Shown piece after piece: positions 1 to 10,793 of a stretch of 64,000 bases of DNA. Made by a program: the position numbers and the translations under genes. Where the stretch lies: positions 1-64,000 of the forward strand of contig JAMYHL010000002.1 in assembly GCA_025531455.1 (NCBI GenBank), in the 5' to 3' direction. The notes below the pieces were generated by a model, which was given only the letters and a program-made list of their open reading frames with translations, ran no database searches and was not told where the DNA came from. The first letter of the stretch is position 1. Each line of letters begins with the position of its first letter. The DNA is from Apiotrichum sp. Y4204 (taxonomy: Eukaryota; Basidiomycota; Tremellomycetes; Trichosporonales; Trichosporonaceae).

Positions 1-336
1 GACCATTATGAGAACCTTGTAGGCCAGCAGCAACTTCAGTAGTAATATGCAGGACTTGTCAGCCACTGTGGGGCACTTAGCTGTATGACACCCACAATCT
101 CCACATTTGATAGCACCCAGGATTCCCACATTGACTTTGACCTCTCCCCGTTTGTGCACCCCTGCAGCGGGGTTCAGTTTGGGGGGTGTTTTGTGAACCC
201 AATGGATGACGCTATGTTCAGTAGAATTAGCTAAGGAATCCCCAATGTCATTCTCCCGCGAGGTCGATTCGAATCTGAAACACAGGTCAAAAAATGTACT
301 TATGTCGTCACTACTCCTGTACCATTGAATGCACAA
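1..336 (-). other. Open reading frame running off the left edge
   Basis: Reading the minus strand, one frame is open for about 112 codons, from a TAA at 337-339 to the window edge. No ATG start is obvious. A sequence resembling an intron acceptor (gtgtttcag) lies at about 282-290, so this may be an internal or final exon. The frame includes a short Cys/His-rich patch, KCGDCGCHTAKCP, followed by a leucine-rich stretch. I do not recognise a family. The patch is reminiscent of a transposase zinc finger but does not match a standard CCHC spacing. Together with the motif cluster further right it could be mobile-element remnant. It could also be a chance open frame. Confidence 0.25.
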
Positions 337-536
337 TTAATTCCTCTCGTCATTGGGGGCCCCTGGCGGGTCCCTACATGCATGCAAAATGTTGTGGTCT
401 AACAACAAAAACTGACTTTGCAGTTGCCATCCTTGCGAAATTCATTCGAGTCGACATAGCTCTTCAGTGTTTCACCTGAAGGGGTAATGTGAGTGGAGAT
501 TCTTGAAGTACTCAAAAAGGGCTATCCAATGGGATA

Positions 537-765
537 TGGCACGTGTCCCAAAGTGTCTTGGATCAAAAACCCCCAACCCCCCTTTTTTTGGGAACATGGC
601 TATAACCCACAAATCACCTCATGTGCCACAAAAAAATGGGACATACCCACCCAAATGTCCCATCAGAATGGGACAAGACCAAGAAAAAAAAATCTTTCTA
701 AGTTCTTTTGCTAAATGTCCCGATTTGTCCCAACCCCCTGCGGGACATTGGCCGGGGACACCTTT
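537..765. repeat. Cluster of GGGACA/TGTCCC motifs
   Basis: Eight copies of the hexamer GGGACA or its complement TGTCCC lie within about 220 bases. TGTCCC starts at 544, 656, 716 and 726, and GGGACA at 638, 670, 742 and 755, so there are four copies in each orientation. The surrounding sequence has homopolymer runs (T7, A7, A9) and lower GC than the genes to the right. Dense short motifs in both orientations resemble the subterminal repeats of some DNA transposons, but no terminal inverted repeat or target-site duplication was found. Confidence 0.45.
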
Positions 766-1184
766 TCGCTCACTGCTCGACAACGAAGCGACCCCTGCCC
801 TGGGGTTCCAGATATGTCAGAGAACTGCCCAAGGGCTATCTGCACGTGCACAGAGATCCCAGAAAAACTCATTCCTTGACCACCCCCCCGCGGGCAGAAC
901 CACCTATAACCCCCTAACCCGCGACGCCCACGCCGGGCCCCAGAAGGACGTAGGTGTATGTTGACAATGACTCAAGAAGCGCACAGAGCATGTTGCTTTT
1001 TGAGAGACAGCACTCTCTTCCCCCTGGACGCACGACCTGTGCCTTGCCCTTTAGAGACGCAGTTTGCTCATGGATTTATCGTGGCTCTTGAGCGACACTG
1101 CGTTGATTGAGTCTTGACACTGATCCACTGATATCAGAGGCTGATTAGTCCCGAATCACATGCAATGCCGTATGAACCTATAAC
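766..1184. other. Stretch without a convincing gene
   Basis: Only short overlapping open frames with no recognisable domain are present. One CCCTAACCC string near 912 is isolated and not a telomeric array. Confidence 0.5.
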
Positions 1185-2973
1185 CTAAGATGCTCTGTCC
1201 TCATCCCGGCTCCCGTCGTTGGCTTGTTCGTGGGCCCACTGGGGATTATACCTCGGTGGGAGAACGATCGCAGCCGGGGTACGGATGGGTCGGAGGGCGC
1301 CAGCGTCCTCCTCAACCTCGATGGGCGTGGGTGGCGTCATGGGCCTAGTGGGATCGCTCAGCCCTGCGCTGGAGGATGCAACAGCGAACGACTTTGAAGT
1401 CGAGTCTGTACCCGATTGTGTCGTAGGCGAGGTAAGAAACGTGGTTCCCAGAGACCGCGGACGCGGAGTTGAGTCAGACAAGCTGCTCCGCTCTGTGGAC
1501 TGCGTCCGTGGTCCAGAGATGAACGGCATAGGAGCGTTGTGGTGGTCCTCGCTGTACCGTGAGGTGTTTACCTTGGCAAGCTCCAACTCAGCCTTGGTTT
1601 TACGATGCTTGCCACGGGAGCGGCAGAATAGTAGCCCCACCACCAGGAGCAATAGCCCAAGGACGCCGCCAACCTACTGTCAGTCATTGGGTGCCTCTGG
1701 CTACTCACCACCCCGCCGGCGATCGCGCCCACATTGGATTTCCGCTTTGCTGGAGGTGCACTGTGGCCATTGTCGGTCCCGTTCTCCCCCCTGCCGGTGC
1801 CGTTCCCTGCAGTATAGTATGACCAAAGATCAACTGATGTGAGAGCCATGCCGTTCTGCTCCGGCCAGGGGTTGGCATCACTGTTGAGGCGGACAACCCA
1901 CAGCTGGGCGGGGTCGAGAGGGGCGAAAGCAATTGTACCGTTGCTTCCCCGTGCGTTGGCGCGCGTCATGAGAGTGGACTGCTGCCAGCTGTCCGACGAA
2001 GTGAGCGATCTCAGCATCACCTTTGGGTTATACCCCGTCATGCCGTTTAGCCTAATGGCGCTAGTGTTTGCTGGCACCGCAATCTCCAGAGTAGACGTAT
2101 TTAATCCCAAGAGGTAGTGGAATTCGCGGACTGAGGGGTCAGTCTGGGGCATATCTTGGAGCTCACACTGATCAAGCACCTGAGTACCGCACAGCAAATC
2201 AGCTACTTACCCCGAGCACCAGTGTCTTGAGCGGTGACAGTCAGTGGAGACCAGTCGCCCATGAACGTGAACATTGAGTCGTTCTTCACCACCCCATCTG
2301 TGGGAAAATTGACTGTCTGGGTGACGTTCAGTGGACCAGAGTCCTGCGGCCTGCCGTCAGTACCAGACCCCTCACCGAAGCGTACTCACACGTCTGCAGT
2401 AATAGTTGCCTTGACCCCGAAGGCGGTGATGTTAACAACACCGGTAAAGTTTGCGTCAAATGTCAAGGAGTAGCGCTTCCACAGATCGGTGCTGTCGGGC
2501 CATCCGTCAACCTCGAAGACATGCCCACGGGACCCCCATTCGGACTTGTAGACAAGGTCGCGGCTTTCTTGGGTTGCCCCTTGGAATTCGAGGCGGCCAA
2601 GCAACGTGCCGTCCGGTAAGGGCGAACCGTCCTCCGCGGTGGCCGTGCCACGATAGTACATGCCGTCGCCCCAGAACTGCGCGACAATGTATACCTCCCG
2701 AGACATGAGGGCGCCTGCCGTGCTGAGCATGGCATCCTGACTATCCACAACGAAAAAGTAGGGGTCCCCCGCTGTCGGTATTTGTGCAGGTGCAGCCGAC
2801 ACCGTTTTCCATCCCCTGTCGCCCACCTCGGGTGAGAAGGAGAAGTCGGCGTATATGAGGCTGGAGAAGCCTGGAAATTCGAATGCCTGTGGCCACGAGT
2901 AAGGCCCCGCCGCTGCGGCCGCTGTTGCCATTGCCAGCGCTGTCGATAAGCACACGAATCTAGGTGAACGCAT
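1185..2973 (-). CDS. Single-pass membrane protein with signal peptide
   Basis: Predicted type I surface protein of unknown function. The start at 2973 gives a signal peptide (MRSPRFVCLSTALAMATAAAAA). The extracellular part has several N-glycosylation sequons (NFT, NVT, NTS, NGT). A transmembrane helix follows (GGVLGLLLLVVGLLFC), then a basic RSRGKHRKTK anchor and a Ser/Thr/Pro-rich cytoplasmic tail ending EDRAS. Splicing: exon 1 is 2390-2973 and a 39-nt intron spans 2351-2389. A second intron lies near 2160-2225, where the exact acceptor is unclear. A 35-nt intron at 1674-1708 falls inside the membrane helix and restores its frame. The architecture (signal peptide, ectodomain, one helix, long tail) matches the gene at 37511-38909 and is common in basidiomycetes. 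No catalytic motif is visible, so a wall-sensor or adhesion role would be a guess. Confidence 0.75.
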
Positions 2974-4638
2974 CGTGTGGTGTTGAACGCAATGGGTGAT
3001 GAGTTCTTACAAGTTGTCTAGAAAACACTGTAAACATATTCTGGGAATGCTGTGATGCAGATGTTGGGTGGTATGTTAAGTTTCCGATGCGATGCTACAA
3101 AATGGTCCGAGTCTTTAAGCTTGCGGCTTTTTGGCTAGGGCGCGCTGCGGTTGGAACCCGCAGTGGTGAGCACCAGGTGCGACAGCTGCTCCTGTCTGGC
3201 TACAAAGCTGCTAGAGCTGCGCCCTGCGCGCCCTGCTGGCCGTGGACGGACATTTTGTGCGCAATCGTGCCCTTGTGCAGCTGGTGCCGCGCCCGCGGGA
3301 GCCGGTCCCAAAGAATGACCCCACAATATTAAGGTTATCCCGTCCGCTTCTCCGCATTTGTATGGTGAGCCTTTTGTGGCCGCAGATAGAAGCTGCGCAG
3401 TGCTGCGCATCCTCGTATACACGTTGAGGTCGATGCCTCCAACCCTCCAGGGCATTCGAACAACGAACTGCGTGCCACCGCCTTGTGTGCACCGTGTGGA
3501 GCTGAAGCTGGCAACTCGTCTATCAGACCTGTGCTCAATAGCTCAGTAGCCGGGGAAAGGCGGATGACCCTGGACCCCTACGTCCGGATTGCTTCCTGTG
3601 CGGTGCTGGCGGCCGGCAGATGCGCAGAAAGCCGCCTCCCTCATCTTTGCAGGTTGAAAAGCCGGTTACAGTAGTCAAGAGAGTGACAAAGTCTAGAGGT
3701 TGCCACAGGCCACACGGGTCTTTAAACATTAGAGACGATCAAGACGCTTTTGTTTCGAAACAATCCAAAACCCACATCCAGAAAAAGATCAGCCGATCTG
3801 CCGACTGCCGATCTGCACATTTGGCCCTGGGTGCCTGAATGGCGTCTGTTTCACCCCTGCACCACTGGAGCCCATTCCGCACTTGCCGCAGGAGCTGTAG
3901 GATCGACGGGATCGACGGGATGGGGGGACGAAAGAGGCAAAAAAATAGGCTTTGGCAGAAAGCAGAGGCGCAGTGGTCGGCAGAACACAACCAAAACAAT
4001 CCAAGATGAACAACACCCCCGGTCGCAAGGTTTGTAAGATTGGATCACGAGAATGGCCTTTTGTGCATTGCATGCACTGCAGTTCAACAGTCTTGCACAG
4101 CTTACACATTTGGTCGCCGCAGATCTGTATGCATCTCACCCTGTTTACTGTTGCGGAAGGAGGCGATGCCGGATGGTGGCGATGATCAGAGGGGGCGCGA
4201 CAGCTTGCCAATTGGCCAATTGGCAACCGACCAAGGAGGTCCGCTGCCTCCACCAAGGCATCTCGTCATCAGCAGTCTCCATCCACCCCCACCGCCTCTG
4301 TCGTTACATCCACCATTCTACCATTCCACCATAATTCCCCACCTTCTATTCTCACAACAATCATCAGCGTCACTGACAACCACAGCAGCGAATTGTACAG
4401 GCGGCATCGCGATCAGCGTCTGTCATAATGCTGGGAAAGACGTCTCGGTTGTCTGACAGGGCAAATCATACTCCCCGGGCATGCTGCGGTCTCTTACTTG
4501 CAATCAGTCGAAGATCCACTGACATCCGTTCTGATGGTCCGACAAAATCCTTTACATAAACACCTCGTGAACAGCGAGGTCCAAGAAAGGTGCTTCGGAG
4601 ATCCTTCCAGCCAGGGAATCCTGGGCGCGTTGCCGGCT
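2974..4638. other. 1.7-kb stretch without a recognised gene
   Basis: Open frames here are short, overlap on both strands and show no domain, signal peptide or plausible splicing. A 10-nt unit (ggatcgacgg) is repeated twice near 3900-3920, and a perfect 22-bp palindrome lies at 4205-4226. Confidence 0.5.
4205..4226. repeat. Perfect 22-bp palindrome with CCAAT motifs
   Basis: Each 11-nt half (TTGCCAATTGG) is the exact reverse complement of the other. The site contains ATTGG/CCAAT on both strands, the core recognised by CCAAT-binding (HAP/NF-Y) complexes. It lies about 430 bases beyond the 3' end of the calpain-like gene, with no convincing gene on its left for more than 1 kb. Confidence 0.5.
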
Positions 4639-5263
4639 CTACATGAAGTCGGACAGACGGCACTCATACTCATCACCTACGGGGCGGCATCCCTCCGGGG
4701 GCTCAGTGTCAGCAAAGTAGCACCTGACGAATGGCCCCTCTCCTGTGCATCCGTCTGGAGTCTCCAACTTCGTGGTCGTGGTAGGTTGAGCAGAAGTTCT
4801 CGTCCGAGACTCCTGATCCCATACCGATTGGAGAGAGCTCATGTCGGGACCCTGTGGCCTCGTGTGCACAATGCGCAGTGTTGTTGAGAGTGTCGTGGAG
4901 GATGTGGACCTTCAATTGGCTACAAACGGCATTGTTGAGATCGTCGTGGACGAGGTGGACGTCGAGTTGCCAGCAAGAGGAATCTTGGCGGTCGCTGCCA
5001 GTGGACAGTTATGGAACACACGCTGTTTTACGTCCCTCCATTCCACTTGATTGATGCCTCGCGACCGAAAGTCTGGCCAACCGGCCACTATGGCCCGACT
5101 GTCGATCGTACTGACCCCACTAGCATTCTTTGGGACGCCATATGGTGGTGAAGGTACGACAAACCCCAAGCCAAGGCCTTGAGACCCATGAGCCAATTGT
5201 GATGTGGTGTAACTTACCGGCTATTATTATGATGTAAGGTGCCAGCATGAGCGGTATCCTCAT
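4639..5263 (-). pseudogene. Candidate secreted calpain-like fragment with in-frame stop
   Basis: Splicing a phase-1 intron (donor GTAAGT at 5218, acceptor before the GGC of GLGLGF) joins MRIPLMLAPYIIIIAG to GLGLGFVVPS. This gives a clear signal peptide and a 110-120 residue product. The segment DVKQRVFHNCPLAA has the same spacing as the catalytic-cysteine block of C2 (calpain) peptidases, D-x-x-Q-x4-[DN]-C-x-L-x-A. The His and Asn of the calpain triad are not visible. An in-frame TGA at 4912-4914 is followed by about 90 more open codons in the same frame, down to 4639, including a cysteine-bearing segment. A 17-codon duplication straddles the TGA. A TATA-like site lies 50 nt upstream of the ATG. 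It may be a truncated pseudogene or a short secreted protein; the family call is inference. Confidence 0.4.
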
Positions 5264-5308
5264 GATGTTGGATAATTGATGAAGAGTGCAGCCCTGTTTC
5301 TTCAGGCT

Positions 5309-5318
5309 CATTATATAT
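5309..5318 (-). promoter_or_regulatory. TATA-like element of the calpain-like gene
   Basis: The minus strand reads TCATATATAA about 50 nt upstream of the ATG at 5263, a spacing seen for other TATA-like sites in this window. Confidence 0.35.
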
Positions 5319-5724
5319 GACACCACATCCTCGAGTTGGGCGCAATTCCTCTTACTCGCCTACCCATAGGAGGGAGGTGTGAATTACCTCCCTCATAACA
5401 CTAGACCAACGCACCTTACAGTACGTCGTCACCCATTTGTACAAGACTTATCCGTTGCATCTTCCGTCATTCAGCAACATTGCGGTAATCAGAAGAAAAG
5501 AACACGGTGCAGAGTACGTCTTGCTTGTGACATAACGATGTTTCAAAGTCTCATCGTAAACGATCCGTTACAGAACAGGGACCAAACGTGTCCTCTAAGG
5601 AAGGTTTGTTTCACACTACCATCCGCCACACTATGTGTTGCTTGACGACCCTGCATGCGATAAGCGGGCAACGGGGCAACGGGGTGTTAAAAGTACGCCC
5701 AATATACGACCCATTGGTCTTTCC
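5319..5724. other. Intergenic between divergent genes
   Basis: This is the shared upstream region of the calpain-like gene (left, minus) and the F-box-like gene (right, plus). No coding signal was seen. Confidence 0.5.
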
Positions 5725-6842
5725 ATGAAGACTGAACACCATCGAGACCTCTCATCCAAACACCCTCGCTTCACGATGGACGGACAACTGGAGCTCGAGG
5801 CTGCAGCTTCCGTCACCAACGCCCTGGTCTCCCTCCCATCGGAGCTGCTAGAGCATATAATCTTTCAGTTGGACCCCACAACGGACCAAAGCTCCTTGTT
5901 GACTTGCCTCCGCGTCAATACCATTTTCTGGGAGGCTGCAGCGCGAGTCCTGTACCGCGACCTCGAAGTCAACCAAGGGGCCTTCGCCCTCCTCGTCGTA
6001 GCTGGTCGACCTCACGATACTCGTATAGACTGCAAGTGGCGTGAGCACTTCGGAGACCTCGAAGAAGTTACGGCACAGGGGCAGTCGAGCGACCGCGCTC
6101 GCAGAGCTTTCTCGTTCATTCATACGATGTCCCTACAAGCCCCGCTGGCACACACCGACTTTCAATTGCTCTGGGGGAGCGCAATCCCAGGCATCCCCCT
6201 CTTTTCCAATGTGACACAGTTGCGTCTCCGAGACAGACTTTGCTGGTTTCCGTTCGTTTACAAGACTATCCCCGACACTACTCCGCCCAATAATGTTATG
6301 ATCTTCATCCGACCGGACGTATGTACAGAAAACTTTTACAGTTGGGATCAAGCGACGCTCATAGCTCCAAAAATGGGGTCAGTTTGGCGCCATTCCGCTG
6401 GCTTTCTCGATTTTGGTTCTGTTGTCAATCCAGCGCTTCATTGGCGACCCTTCGCGCTTTTGACGAAAGTTTACATTTCGTGATAGGTGGTTCTGGTGCC
6501 TTCCCGCACTGCGAGGAAGCGTTGTCCGTCATGGCCCAAGAGGTCGCAGAGGCATACAATTGCGCGCAGGCTCCCCCGGTCAAAATCACCTTGCAGACAA
6601 ACATACCCCAGGAGGAGATTCTTGCAGCGCTGGCGCAGAATGAGAATCAAACGCCCTGGGTCCCTACATTGATCCAATGTTTGAGCTCGATGGGTATCAT
6701 GACGACCAAGTGGACAATTGTCCCTCCTGCCGCATATGAGCTCTGTTTCCTTAGGGCAGTAAACAATCACGCTGACTTCAGAGCAACGGTGGACTGGGCC
6801 GCAAGCATGGAGTCCAGAAAAGCAAGCTGCGCTCGCCAATGA
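5725..6842 (+). CDS. F-box-like protein, one frameshift
   Basis: The N-terminal segment LPSELLEHIIFQLDPTTDQ followed by LLTCLRVNTIFWEAAARVLYR is a typical fungal F-box. It would dock the protein to Skp1 in an SCF ubiquitin ligase and be followed by a divergent substrate-binding region. Either ATG at 5725 or 5776 could be the start; the latter begins MDGQLELEAA. The frame stops at 6481-6483 just after LLTKVYIS. Coding then resumes one frame over with VIGGSGAFPHCEEALSVM and runs to 6842. The join reads naturally if one base is missing near 6478. No GT-AG intron of normal size repairs the break. Total length would be about 370 residues. It is either a pseudogene or a sequence error. Confidence 0.6.
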
Positions 6843-8586
6843 GAAACACAGACTGTACCAATGAGGATTCTGATGCATCTTTGTAGGTGGAAATTTCTTC
6901 AGCCCGTCGCTGCTGCCTTTTGCCAGCAGGGGCGGGTAGAGCACGAAATGACAACGCGACGCCCATTCCGGCGATGCTCCAGGACAATACTCAGTTTGAA
7001 TTGTATTGTGTTGTATTGAACCGCCCTGCCCCGTGTTCGAGACCCGTTCCCCCAGGTACGACGTTCCAATTGGCACCGTTGCTCGGGTCTGGATGTCAGT
7101 GACGTTGAATGAGCTTGGCGACTGTTTCGTACGGCTTTCGACCATCATTGTCGCTATGAGGACAGTGACCCCATCGTTCGCCATCATTTGCGTGACTCTC
7201 ACCGTTCAGCCTCCACCTGACTTTGTTCTGAACTGCCTGGAGACCGTCGCTCACTGAACACTGATTGCGCTACGATGGCATGAATCCTGGGAGTGTTCAG
7301 ATGGAAAGGCCCAGGCTTCGGTATGGCTCAAAACACAGACCCCGAGTAACGTTCGAGAGGGGATATGGGCACATGATTCGACAAATACAACGTGACAGGA
7401 GGGCGGGTCAATTGTGAGCGGTATTTGTGAGCTTCTTTTGATAAGCCTTGGAATGGGCTTTGCGAAGCTACGCCAACAGCCGGGCATGTCTTCCTCTCAC
7501 GGCCTCAAGGTGGCTTGCTCCGCCGGGCAGACGAACAAGCGAATACCAAGGCGAGCTGTCCCACTTGACGGACGACATGGACGACATAGCTTGGAGTAAC
7601 CAAGCCATGTTTTCAGAGTGAACCCCATTGGTTGGGTCATGGGAGCCCCCAAGGGCTAGAGCCGCGGTTCGCCTACAATGTCGTCTAGTCGCAGGGTACG
7701 CGGGCGTATTGTTCAGGAGAAGAGGACGTCCAGCTGATCATGACAAATGAAGTCTGTAGTTACGTGTCGCCTGTGAAGGAGGCCGGGCGAGGATTGGATT
7801 GGTGGGGTGGGGCGCTAACATGCCTTTCGTTGATCGCAGTAAAGTGCCGCCTCCGTACCTATGTACCTGCGACGGTTTGCAAGTTCAATCGACTATCAGT
7901 ATAAGAGGGGACTAAGCAGCTTTGCCCCGCAAGCAATTCCTCAGTAGCTCTCCGTTGAGACCAACAGTGTGCGATGCCACAAACATCATCGAGCTTCCAC
8001 CGGCAGGGGACTTGTGGGCACATGACTAGCTACGGGTCCCTGACAGGACTGCATGTTCACCGCCTTTGTCACTCTGGGGGGATATGAAAGCGACCATGAC
8101 CAAGAGGGGCAAGGCTACCTAACACAAGCCTCGACCATGTCAATGTTCGAAGATGCGCGTTCTGGAAACTGAGTCGCTGTACGGCCCTGATCGTGCCGAC
8201 TTCCCATCGCTGTTTAGGACCATGTCGCAGGGGTTTATACTGTAGAACCTGAGAAACGTCCTCCATGTGCATTTCTGCCACGCGGCATCCCCGATGAATG
8301 CCCTCGAGCTGGAAAGGGGTGTACATGAGTGGCGTCAGTCTCAGTATAAGAAGACTGAATGGTACACGCGCGCCACATGCGAGAAATACCGGATCTCATC
8401 AGATTCACATATCCCCCAGGAATGAGATGGGGACATGTGGATGATTCATGCAGACGGCAGTATAGGGGAGAGCGAATATCGACAACGGTAGCGATCTGAG
8501 AACATGGAATGCTTTCTCAGCTGCGGTGCCTCGTGTCGAACGTTCGTCCTTGTCCATTGCGTTCTGTGGCGCACCATGGTGATCCC
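6843..8586. other. 1.7-kb stretch without a recognised gene
   Basis: Several open frames of 60-85 codons occur on both strands, plus the minus frame 6471-7202 that overlaps the F-box gene antisense. None shows a domain, signal peptide or splice logic. Confidence 0.45.
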
Positions 8587-9492
8587 TTAGTAGCGGTCCA
8601 TGATGAGCTGGGTCTTGAGTGCGTCCTCAGGAACGAACCAGCCCTTCTCCTCGAGGAACGCAACAAGATCCTTCTGCTTGGACTCGGCGTGCTCGCGGCT
8701 GTCGGTCTTGAAGCTCGCCTCAACAAGGTACTGTTTGCCCTTGCCCTCGGGCCCGCGGATGGGCCAGACGTCAATGTCGAGCTCAAGGGGCTTGCCGTCC
8801 TCGTCCTTGCCGAAGAATCCGCTCGAACGCCGCGAGTAAACTGGGCCGTAGATTCGCGATTTTGACAGAGTGTCGCACCCCCAACCCTTGCTCTCCCAGT
8901 CGTCGAACTTGCCGGGCGCCTCACGGATGAGCAGCTTGCGCGAATGCCGGAGACCGGGGAGCTCCATCTTCTTGTGACCCTTGTTCTTGACCGACTTCTT
9001 GAGCGAAAGACTGAGTGTGAACTTGGCGTATCCCCACTCGATCTGCGCTTCGTAGTTGTCGTCCTTGGCAGCGAATCCGTCCTTGGCGGCCTGCTTTAAA
9101 ACCGCCTCGATTCCGTCCGGACCATCCTTGATCGGATACCGCTTCTTGTACGTGAGGTCCCACTCGTCCTCACCCTCGGGCTTGCGGATGCGGGGGGACC
9201 AGAGGTGGTCGTACAGCTCCTTGTCGTCGGTATCGATGTACTGGACGTGTAGCTTGCGGACATCGGGGCCCATGTCGAAGGCGGAGAGCACCGTCGAGGT
9301 GAGCTTATGGTCGGGACCGAGGACCATGTCAGGCTTTAGCAGCGCCTTAACCTCGTAGTCGGGCTTGAGATGGTCATGCCCCTTGTGGCCCTTGCCCTTG
9401 CGTACAGAAGCGTCGAATGGGGCTTGCTCGTCGCGGGCGTCTGCGACGGTCGCCCCGAGCACGATTGCGAAGAGAATAGATGATAGGCGCAT
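8587..9492 (-). CDS. Secreted CYTH-like protein
   Basis: Single-exon protein of about 301 residues. The ATG at 9492 is preferred because it opens a signal peptide, MRLSSILFAIVLGATVADA; the open frame extends 27 codons further upstream without one. The mature protein starts with a basic, His/Lys-rich region. It then has VQYIDTDDKELYDHLWSPRI followed by RKPEGEDEWDLTYKKRYPI. This is the alternating-charge pattern of CYTH/triphosphate-tunnel proteins, where an eight-stranded tunnel binds polyphosphates or organic phosphates. FTLSLSLKKS and ELDIDVWPIR would be later strands. The family ExExK signature at the extreme N-terminus is not clear, so catalysis is uncertain. Similar secreted CYTH-like proteins occur in filamentous fungi (recollection, not checked). 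Lys and Asp/Glu content is high. Confidence 0.7.
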   Translation of the reverse strand: MRLSSILFAIVLGATVADARDEQAPFDASVRKGKGHKGHDHLKPDYEVKALLKPDMVLGPDHKLTSTVLSAFDMGPDVRKLHVQYIDTDDKELYDHLWSPRIRKPEGEDEWDLTYKKRYPIKDGPDGIEAVLKQAAKDGFAAKDDNYEAQIEWGYAKFTLSLSLKKSVKNKGHKKMELPGLRHSRKLLIREAPGKFDDWESKGWGCDTLSKSRIYGPVYSRRSSGFFGKDEDGKPLELDIDVWPIRGPEGKGKQYLVEASFKTDSREHAESKQKDLVAFLEEKGWFVPEDALKTQLIMDRY

Positions 9493-10793
9493 GTCAACGA
9501 AAGATGTCGATGGAGAGATGAACACTGTGCGAGGTTGGCAATTCGCAAACTTGAACAAAAGGCTCAGTGTCAAGTCGCAGACGGCGGATGCAAAAGAGGT
9601 GTTGTAACCCGAGTTGAGGGTGTGGAATAGAGTGGAGAGTGGAGTGTGAAAAGTGAGAGAGCGAGAGTGAGAGAGCGAGAGCCAGTGAGTGAGATGGCTG
9701 TGAACATGCAGGCAAATGAGAGCGAGAGGGTGCCAAGAATGACGTCAGACGGACAAAAGTGTTCACGGCAGGGGTCATCGAGGTCATCGAGGGGAACTGA
9801 TGGCCGCGTTTGTTTGTGTATGCTTTGCAGCGCGTTGCGGCGATATGCAAAGCATACAGAGACCAATGCAGCCCTCTGGCCTCCGGACGTTGTACACTTG
9901 TGGACCCTGTACATCTGTGCTTTGTCTGTGTCGTCCAATCAATCCACTTGTACTATTGTTGTCCGGGTCGAGACTCTCGGACTTCTGAATGTTTTTTCAT
10001 CATTACACAGTCTCTGCCACGGGAGATCAGTCCTTTCCCCGGCTGACGACTTACCTAACATCATCCTGGGAACATCCGTCGAGCGGATTAGTTTGGAGGT
10101 TTCGGAACGGCGACAGAAGTGTGTCTCAGCACCCTCCACATCCTCGAAGGTACGCACCCCTCACAGCCAACAGATGACATGGTTTGGATGTTTGTCGAGT
10201 GGAAGCGACTCACCTCGAGTCCGACATGCAAGAAAAGAGCCCGGCCGTGAGTGTGAACCCGAAGTGTTTTCCGAGATCAAAGGACTGTTGCAAGAATGAG
10301 TAAGAGAGCAACGGATGATGCATCGAGACGCGCGCGCGACGGTACTTTTAACTACCAGAGCGGCGCACAGCCCGTCGACTGCGGCGGCGGAGAGGGCGAC
10401 GCACGGATCGTCTCAACAAGGACAGTGGTAGTCAACGAGAATTGCTCAAGTATCCGCTCTTCACTGAACTGTCCGGCCCCCACACGTACCTCGGACAGTC
10501 TGTAACTCTGCGAGACGCTTCGCGCCAACAGCATAACACGCTTTCCACGACGGCAGGGCACCACTGCTTCCCATAATTCCCAAAGACAAACAACAATAAC
10601 CACTAGTGCGTATGGTTGACCCGCATAGATGTCAGACACTATCATCGCCAGCTGGGGATGAGCGGCCACATGAGGTTTGTTGACCAGCTGGCAATTATAC
10701 ATAACGATACAAAGGTAACTATCAACCTAGATGACCCGCGACCCGCGCTGACAGCCAGGCTAAAATCCTCAGGACGATGTACTGCCCCACGGA
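9493..10793. other. 1.3-kb stretch, GA-rich start, no recognised gene
   Basis: Bases 9640-9690 are rich in GAGAGCGAGAG-type repeats upstream of the CYTH-like gene. The long plus frame 9646-10299 starts inside these repeats and has no recognisable domain. Confidence 0.45.

Noticed and set aside
909..922. CCCTAACCC string
   Set aside because: A single copy is not a telomere array; no other telomeric repeats in the window.
3087..4456. Several 60-155 codon frames on both strands
   Set aside because: They mutually overlap with no preferred frame, so no real gene could be supported.
6471..7202. 243-codon minus-strand frame
   Set aside because: It is largely antisense to the F-box-like gene and has no recognisable feature.
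9646..10299. 217-codon plus-strand open frame
   Set aside because: It begins in GA-rich repeats, has no domain or codon bias, and overlaps the upstream region of a clear minus-strand gene.
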